Of a stretch of 64,000 nt of DNA, positions 63,592 through 64,000 are shown piece after piece (position 1 is the first letter of the stretch; each line of letters opens with the position of its first letter). Source of the DNA: Paenibacillus senegalimassiliensis (GTDB lineage Bacteria; Bacillota; Bacilli; Paenibacillales; Paenibacillaceae); NCBI RefSeq assembly GCF_001486585.1, contig NZ_LN909044.1, positions 811,488 through 875,487 of the forward strand, written 5' to 3'. Below the pieces are notes generated by a model that was given only the letters and a program-made list of their open reading frames with translations, did no database searches and had not been told where the DNA came from. The position numbers and the translations under genes were made by a program.

Positions 63592-64000
63592 CTACAGCTT
63601 GAAGATCGTAACGGCCTTTTGCAGTTCCGTAGACAGCTCGGAGAGCTGGCGAATGGCCGTAGCAATCTGCTCCATAGCCGCACTTTGCTGCTCGGATGCG
63701 GCAGCGACCTCTTCGGAGGAAGCAGCCTGCTCCTGCGTTACACCGGAGATTTGCTGTACCGATGCCGAGATGGTCTGATAAGAACCTTCGACCAGAAGCA
63801 GGGTTTGCAGCAATTGATCGGTCCGTGACGAGAAATTGCTAATGCCTTGGAAGATATCCTGGAAGTTACGATGTGTCTTGGTCATCCATTCCTGGCCTTC
63901 TTCGATGGCCTGGCTACCTTCGCCAATGCTCTCAATAACAAGACGGCTGTTCTCTTGGGTACCAACTACCAACTCCGTGATGGAAGAAGCTGCACCGGTG
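63592..64000 (-). CDS. Methyl-accepting chemotaxis protein, C-terminal part (5' end beyond window)
   Basis: Reading frame is open to the window edge. It shows the end of an MCP signalling domain: heptad helix with QISGVTQEQAASSEEVAAA and QQSAAMEQIATAIRQLSEL, and a tail STELQKAVTIFKL. The transmembrane and ligand-binding parts are outside the window. Signals through CheA/CheW to the flagellar motor. Confidence 0.88.
   Translation of the reverse strand, partial: TGAASSITELVVGTQENSRLVIESIGEGSQAIEEGQEWMTKTHRNFQDIFQGISNFSSRTDQLLQTLLLVEGSYQTISASVQQISGVTQEQAASSEEVAAASEQQSAAMEQIATAIRQLSELSTELQKAVTIFKL

Overview
The window looks like a Paenibacillus chromosome close to the replication origin. The right part is the conserved Bacillales/Paenibacillus block purA - M23 peptidase - walR - walK - yycH - yycI - yycJ - htrA - CxxH/CxxC protein - rlmH, all on the minus strand. 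Assignment to Paenibacillus rests on gene order, protein style and a MITE-like repeat remembered from that genus, not on a search.

Layout. 1-14,012: ordinary or lightly accessory genes (dbpA-type helicase, ABC-F ATPase, mazEF, HEAT protein, methyltransferase-TPR protein, cupin, acetyltransferase, GIY-YIG protein, M3 oligoendopeptidase, U32 peptidase). About 14,100-46,831: a large accessory island inserted at the 3' end of rlmH. 46,817-64,000: the conserved wal block, interrupted by a few accessory genes (lipoprotein, TPR-SUKH protein, MerR/SDR pair), ending in a partial chemotaxis receptor.

The island reads as a tandem array of SCC-like cassettes, the arrangement known from staphylococcal SCCmec at rlmH/orfX, here with one large serine recombinase instead of a ccrA/ccrB pair. 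The evidence is direct. Short copies of the rlmH 3' end (encoding G-E-P-Y-H-K-stop or variants, minus strand) sit at about 31,193-31,173, 24,021-24,001 and, more diverged, 18,008-17,988. Each ends a 141-142 bp repeat. The right-most cassette (C3, 31,192-46,831) has imperfect 22-bp terminal inverted repeats, 19 of 22 identical. C3 holds the recombinase, a rolling-circle-type Rep protein, RadC, HTH regulators and cargo: an RlmH paralogue, a PemK-like toxin, an AAA+/subtilase pair resembling IetAS, an ankyrin lipoprotein and an SLH protein. C2 (about 24,020-31,193) holds a ParA-like ATPase plus a small alarmone synthetase, and a 1357-residue HigA-type HTH/nuclease-like protein behind a 30-bp palindromic operator. 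C1 (about 18,008-24,021) holds a compact nucleotide-chemistry operon. C0 (left of 18,008) holds frameshifted abiE genes, a membrane-anchored Mrr-type nuclease with a homopolymer frameshift, an XRE regulator and a helical protein.

The most exciting candidate is the C1 operon: a small protein with a glycine-rich N-terminus, an OGG-like glycosylase, a PfkB kinase fused to a nucleoside deoxyribosyltransferase, a QueC-like enzyme, a dGTPase and a nucleotidyltransferase. It shares QueC and OGG parts with type IV CBASS, but no clear CD-NTase or TGT is present. It may be an undescribed defence system based on 7-deazaguanine or nucleotide chemistry, with the glycine-led small protein as a possible conjugation substrate.

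No tRNA, rRNA or CRISPR array was seen.
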